Below are positions 27,411 to 30,033 of a stretch of DNA of 30,033 nucleotides, one piece after another. Location: contig CAMLRA010000034.1 of NCBI GenBank assembly GCA_946482325.1, forward strand, positions 1-30,033. The letters are read 5' to 3'. The translations under genes were made by a program, and so were the position numbers. The notes beneath the pieces are model-generated. The model was not told the origin of the DNA. It did not search any database and saw nothing but the letters and a program-made list of their open reading frames with translations. The stretch is from an uncultured Chromatiaceae bacterium. Its GTDB lineage: Bacteria; Pseudomonadota; Gammaproteobacteria; Enterobacterales; Alteromonadaceae. The stretch's first letter is position 1; each line of letters starts with the position of its first letter.

Positions 27411-27435
27411 ACACCGGCTGCGTAGCGGCCGGTGT
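27411..27435 (+). other. Stem-loop after serS without a T tract
   Basis: ACACCGGC (27411-27418) and GCCGGTGT (27428-27435) form an 8-bp stem around a 9-base loop, starting 10 bases after the serS stop. No run of T follows, so full termination is unlikely. It may stabilise the serS mRNA end or partially separate it from the next small gene. Confidence 0.45.
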
Positions 27436-27457
27436 AACTGAATGAAATGAGTATGTT

Positions 27458-27664
27458 ATGACTGCTACGCCGGAAAAACCAACACCAGCAGAACACCGAA
27501 ATCCAGGCATTACTAAAAAAGTTGCCGTCAAACGCACCAGAACCAGTCCGGTGAAGGTGTTTTTGCGCACTGTCTATTGGCTGATCACTTTAGCTGTTAT
27601 CGGCATAGTGCTGTATATCAGTTTTGAAGCTGGCTGGATGATTTACAAAAACACTGCGAATTGA
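27458..27664 (+). CDS. Small single-pass membrane protein, unknown function
   Basis: A 68-residue protein with a polar N-terminus rich in Pro and then Lys/Arg (residues 1-35, including KKVAVKRTRTSP), one hydrophobic helix (VYWLITLAVIGIVLYISF) and a short tail. The positive residues before the helix predict an N-in orientation in the inner membrane. I do not recognise a family. It lies 56 bases after serS on the same strand, so it may share that transcript. A ribosome-binding site is poor, and an out-of-frame ATG lies 5 bases upstream. It ends 57 bases before the convergent tusE end. Coding likelihood rests on the coherent membrane topology. Confidence 0.6.
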   Translation: MTATPEKPTPAEHRNPGITKKVAVKRTRTSPVKVFLRTVYWLITLAVIGIVLYISFEAGWMIYKNTAN

Positions 27665-27721
27665 CACAACTGCCGGTGCGGTATCGTTGAAAGCTCAGCA
27701 GGGCCCTCAAGTCTGAATGAG

Positions 27722-28057
27722 TTATAAACACTTCGCCGGTTTCGGTAAGCCTGCAATCCGGGTTGCCTGTTTCGCCGGGCCGTCCGGGAATAACATAAAC
27801 AAATACTTACTGTTACCTTTCTCCGCACCCAGTTTCTCAGCCATCGCTTTCACCAGAATACGCACCGCCGGTGAGGTGTTGTATTCCTGATAAAACTCGC
27901 GAACAAACCATACAACTTCCCAATGGGCTGGTGTCATGTTGATCTGTTCCAGTCGGGCAAATTCAACAGCTAATGCTTCACTCCAAAGACTTAAATCAGC
28001 AAGATAGCCGTGTTTGTCCAGCGGGATATGCTGAAATTCCGTACTTAATCCGGACAT
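27722..28057 (-). CDS. tusE: TusE sulfur-relay protein (DsrC family)
   Basis: TusE accepts a persulfide sulfur from TusBCD and passes it to MnmA for 2-thiolation of the wobble uridine in tRNA-Lys, -Glu and -Gln. The 111-residue product is closely related to E. coli TusE (109): [61 protein letters not shown], and the end [19 protein letters not shown] with the essential penultimate Cys110. Only that C-terminal Cys is present, as expected for TusE rather than the two-Cys DsrC of dissimilatory sulfur metabolism. The ATG lies within the tusB end (13-base overlap), so it is the last gene of tusDCBE. Confidence 0.97.
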   Translation of the reverse strand: MSGLSTEFQHIPLDKHGYLADLSLWSEALAVEFARLEQINMTPAHWEVVWFVREFYQEYNTSPAVRILVKAMAEKLGAEKGNSKYLFMLFPDGPAKQATRIAGLPKPAKCL

Positions 28058-28302
28058 GAAATGACCTGCGATGCCTGTAGTGTAAGCTCAACCCATTGGG
28101 TATCGGTTATTGCGTGGACTGACGAAGGGCAGACAATTCCACGTTGGATTAAATCCTGCTGTAGTACACTGACCTGACAGGGCCAATCAGGCTGGCTCAG
28201 TAATAAATACGCCGCATCGCAGCGTAGTAACAGCATGTCGTCCGGCTGTGCCAGTTCAAGCAACGCCGGCATTTTTGCCTGATGAAGTTGGAACAATCGC
28301 AT
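28045..28302 (-). CDS. tusB: TusB, sulfurtransferase complex subunit
   Basis: An 85-residue DsrH-family protein, slightly shorter than E. coli TusB (95). The pattern [34 protein letters not shown] and [12 protein letters not shown] follows the family. TusB forms the heterohexameric TusBCD complex with TusC and TusD in the cytoplasm. The start abuts the tusC stop (TAA-ATG), and tusE overlaps its end by 13 bases. The position between tusC and tusE is the strongest support, since TusB is the least conserved subunit. Confidence 0.9.
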   Translation of the reverse strand: MRLFQLHQAKMPALLELAQPDDMLLLRCDAAYLLLSQPDWPCQVSVLQQDLIQRGIVCPSSVHAITDTQWVELTLQASQVISCPD

Positions 28303-28653
28303 TTAAACCACCACGACAAGGTCAGCCTGGTCCAGCAGGGCACACTGTTCGGCTGCGTTTAACATTTCAGCTTCGATACGCAGCTGCCCGGTTGTCAGTG
28401 ATAAATCGGCCATCGCCTGCTGACACACCGCGACACACGCAATGTCATACAACGCAAAAAGTTTTTGGGTAACGGTAAAGTCCTTCACTACCAGAGATTC
28501 AGCCAGTGGCAGCAATTGCGTCACTGCGACGCCGCGATACAGTACAGTCACTTGATGCTCTGCAGCGGCGAGTGCAAGGCAAAGATCCTGCGCTTCGCGC
28601 GCTGCGCTGCCGTCCCAGGCGCTGTGCTGCTGAATAATGACAACGCGGCGCAT
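28303..28653 (-). CDS. tusC: TusC, sulfurtransferase complex subunit
   Basis: A 116-residue DsrF-family protein (119 in E. coli) with the DsrE-like fold: start MRRVVIIQQHSAWDGSAARE, then AQDLCLALAAAEHQVTVLY and KLFALYDIACVAVC. The last matches the E. coli KLLGLYDIEQCWVC segment. It is a structural and regulatory partner in TusBCD. ATG 28653 overlaps the tusD stop by one base (TGATG). The frame extends upstream to 28809, but that part shadows tusD. Confidence 0.93.
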   Translation of the reverse strand: MRRVVIIQQHSAWDGSAAREAQDLCLALAAAEHQVTVLYRGVAVTQLLPLAESLVVKDFTVTQKLFALYDIACVAVCQQAMADLSLTTGQLRIEAEMLNAAEQCALLDQADLVVVV

Positions 28654-29003
28654 CAGAATTGTACCAATTTGTCGGTGCCGGCAAGCCGCATACCAAACTC
28701 CGCGAGACCCGCCAAAGTGAATCCCGGGCGCGCTTTGGTAAAACCGCGTTTTTCTGCAGCTGTCGCACAATACAATAACGGGATATTTTGCCCGCTGGCA
28801 AAGTCGCAAAAACGACCAACCAGGTCGGCTTCGTCAGATGGTAAATCAATCTCCGGACAAATCACCTGTACGGCTTGTTGATAAAAAAAGATGTGGTCAA
28901 TCTGATGTCCCAGTGCGATAGCTGCTGTAGCAAATCGCTGCACGTCATCAAGCACCGGACTGCCATAACAATCTGATTGGATGTACAAAACAAAATTGGC
29001 CAT
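28653..29003 (-). CDS. tusD: TusD, sulfurtransferase complex catalytic subunit
   Basis: TusD takes sulfur from TusA onto its active Cys and passes it to TusE. The 116-residue DsrE-family product shows MANFVLYIQSDCYGS, ALGHQIDHIFFYQQAV, the active-site region IPLLYCATAAEKRG with Cys79 (Cys78 in E. coli), and the closing FTLAGLAEFGMRLAGTDKLV. ATG 29003 fits the family N-terminus. The start is odd: the T tract of the yccA terminator ends 6 bases upstream and there is no Shine-Dalgarno sequence. An alternative ATG at 29036 lies inside the terminator stem and adds 11 unlikely residues. Confidence 0.94.
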   Translation of the reverse strand: MANFVLYIQSDCYGSPVLDDVQRFATAAIALGHQIDHIFFYQQAVQVICPEIDLPSDEADLVGRFCDFASGQNIPLLYCATAAEKRGFTKARPGFTLAGLAEFGMRLAGTDKLVQF

Positions 29004-29008
29004 ATAGT

Positions 29009-29039
29009 AAAAAAAATGCCCCAAAGAGTGGGGCATTTT
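29009..29039 (-). terminator. Terminator between yccA and tusD
   Basis: On the minus strand AAAATGCCCC pairs with GGGGCATTTT around a 7-base loop (29039-29013), running into eight T residues that end at 29009. The stem is 10 bp and perfect. It ends yccA about 24 bases after its stop and lies directly against the tusD start codon, leaving no room for a promoter and leader in between. Confidence 0.92.
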
Positions 29040-29062
29040 AGAGGAAACGGGCCAATTTGTCG

Positions 29063-29728
29063 TTAGTCGTCGCTGCCGAAAACACCTAACAACTGCAGTA
29101 ATGCGGTGAACAGATTAAAAATGTTCAGGTACAGACCGACAGTGGCGCGGATATAGTTGGTTTCGCCGCCGTGAATAATGCGGCTGGTATCAAACAGGAT
29201 AAAACCGGACATGATCAGCACGATGACAGCATTAATCGCCAGATGCAGCGCCGGTACCTGAAAGAAGATATTCGCAATCATGGCGATAAAGGCCAGGATT
29301 AATCCAACGAACAAAAAATTACCCATAAACGAGAAATCTTTTTTGCTGGTCAGGGTGTAAGCTGACAAGCTGAAGAAAATCAGCGCAGTAGCGCCAAATG
29401 CCTGCATGATAAGTTCCGGGCCATTTGGCAGGGCGGCATAGCGGTTCAGCATAGGACCGATCGACGCGCCCATCACAGCGGTGAATAAAAACACCCAGCC
29501 GATACCTGAAGCTTTATCTGCTGTTTTCATCACAACAAATACCAGCACTAATGCCAGTATTGACAATCCGAGGCCGGCCATGGCACTCAGTTCTAATGCC
29601 ATCGAAATGCCAGCTGCGACTGCGCTGCCGGTCAGCGTCATCGCCAACAGCAGATAAGTGTTACGCAGAACTTTATTGACCGCAGCACTGTCGTGGCTGG
29701 TCAGGACCTGTGATTGTTGATATTGCAT
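29063..29728 (-). CDS. yccA: YccA, Bax inhibitor-1 family membrane protein
   Basis: A 221-residue inner-membrane protein with about seven hydrophobic helices, matching E. coli YccA (219), a modulator and substrate of the FtsH protease. Conserved stretches are VNKVLRNTYLLLAMTLT, FFSLSAYTLTSKKDFSFMG, IANIFFQVPALHLAINAV and RIIHGGETNYIRATVGLY. The acidic end GSDD is comparable to that of relatives. ATG 29728 has AAGGAG 7 bases upstream. A -10-like TATAGT lies at 29759-29754 on the minus strand, without a clear -35. yccA beside tus genes also occurs in E. coli. Confidence 0.96.
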   Translation of the reverse strand: MQYQQSQVLTSHDSAAVNKVLRNTYLLLAMTLTGSAVAAGISMALELSAMAGLGLSILALVLVFVVMKTADKASGIGWVFLFTAVMGASIGPMLNRYAALPNGPELIMQAFGATALIFFSLSAYTLTSKKDFSFMGNFLFVGLILAFIAMIANIFFQVPALHLAINAVIVLIMSGFILFDTSRIIHGGETNYIRATVGLYLNIFNLFTALLQLLGVFGSDD

Positions 29729-29904
29729 AGACTCTCCTTGGTTATCAATGGACTATACCGAATCGTTGCCAGCGACGCTATGACTAAAAAGACCTCTGAA
29801 ACTGAAAAAAATTCCCGGTGACTACTGCTACTGCTAAAAAACCGCCAGACTGAACAAAAAATATTCTTTCAGTCAATTCAAGATGTTAATTGATAAAAAA
29901 GTGC
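29729..29904. promoter_or_regulatory. Divergent intergenic region between yccA and tRNA-Ser
   Basis: No gene is visible. The left part holds the yccA ribosome-binding site and a weak minus-strand -10 (29759-29754). The right part (about 29855-29900) is A/T-rich, with A tracts directly upstream of the tRNA promoter where an UP element would lie. Confidence 0.4.
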
Positions 29905-29933
29905 TTGGAGTTTTTTAGTGTCTTGATTAATAT
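29905..29933 (+). promoter_or_regulatory. Promoter of the tRNA-Ser gene
   Basis: TTGGAG (29905-29910), exactly 17 bp, then TAATAT (29928-29933) make a good sigma-70 promoter. It is followed by the G/C-rich discriminator GCGCC (29936-29940), typical of stringently controlled stable-RNA genes. Transcription would start near 29940, leaving only a few bases of 5' leader before the tRNA. Confidence 0.75.
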
Positions 29934-29942
29934 AAGCGCCAC

Positions 29943-30033
29943 GGAGAGATGGCAGAGTGGTTTAATGCACCGGTCTTGAAAACCGGCGAGGGTTAGTAGC
30001 CCTTCAAGAGTTCGAATCTCTTTCTCTCCGCCA
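29943..30033 (+). tRNA. tRNA-Ser (anticodon UGA)
   Basis: A 91-base class II tRNA. The acceptor stem is GGAGAGA (29943-29949) with TCTCTCC (30023-30029), discriminator G and an encoded CCA (30031-30033). The anticodon stem CCGGT/ACCGG encloses CTTGAAA with anticodon TGA at 29977-29979, reading UCA and other UCN codons. A long variable arm (GAGGGTTAGTAGCCCTTC region) and the TTCGAAT T-loop sequence fit tRNA-Ser. It ends on the last base of the window. Confidence 0.98.

Noticed and set aside
27722..28057. DsrC of dissimilatory sulfur oxidation
   Set aside because: Only the C-terminal Cys is present, the flanking genes are tusB, tusC and tusD without dsrAB, and the sequence is close to E. coli TusE.
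28465..28881. 138-codon plus-strand frame across tusC and tusD
   Set aside because: It lies wholly antisense to two well-identified genes and has no recognisable domain.

Overview
The window is ordinary, densely packed chromosome of a gammaproteobacterium. The best fit is a Rheinheimera/Alishewanella-like or other Alteromonadales-type organism. The inference rests on the conserved block lrp-ftsK-lolA-rarA-(crcB)-serS, pyrD next to zapC, a complete tusDCBE sulfur-relay operon next to yccA, a 180-kDa-type NAD-glutamate dehydrogenase, and small families (DUF2835, DUF2960) typical of marine gammaproteobacteria. I see no insertion sequence, prophage, CRISPR array or defence island, and codon use looks even throughout. 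The genus is inferred, not demonstrated.

Layout, left to right. 1-2871: the tail of an unrecognised gene, a terminator, pepN (aminopeptidase N) and an overlapping DUF2835 gene. 2872-10125: a four-gene cell-envelope cluster (DUF1302 outer-membrane-type protein, DUF1329 periplasmic protein, YCF48-like beta-propeller, MMPL/RND-type transporter). It is preceded by a 316-bp region with several palindromes and divided by a strong internal terminator. 10126-15309: two hairpins, then the large glutamate dehydrogenase gene with its own terminator. 15321-18434: pyrD, zapC, a PlsC-like acyltransferase and DUF2960. 18445-20235 (minus): a DUF192 lipoprotein and alanine dehydrogenase. 20376-27664 (plus): lrp (diverging from ald), ftsK, lolA, rarA, crcB, serS and a small one-helix membrane protein. 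27722-29728 (minus): yccA and tusDCBE. 29943-30033: tRNA-Ser(UGA) with its own well-formed promoter.

How the genes fit together. PepN, alanine dehydrogenase, NAD-glutamate dehydrogenase and Lrp fit a lifestyle of peptide and amino-acid use. The divergent ald/lrp pair suggests that Lrp controls ald. FtsK and ZapC act at the division septum. LolA and possibly the DUF1302/DUF1329/YCF48/MMPL cluster serve outer-membrane biogenesis. TusDCBE and tRNA-Ser belong to translation.

The four-gene envelope cluster is the closest thing here to an incompletely described system. It has an inner-membrane RND-type pump of the lipid-transporter class, a LolA-like periplasmic protein, a secreted propeller and an outer-membrane barrel. 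Together they look like a route for moving a hydrophobic molecule to or through the outer membrane. The families are known and often co-occur, but I know of no settled substrate.
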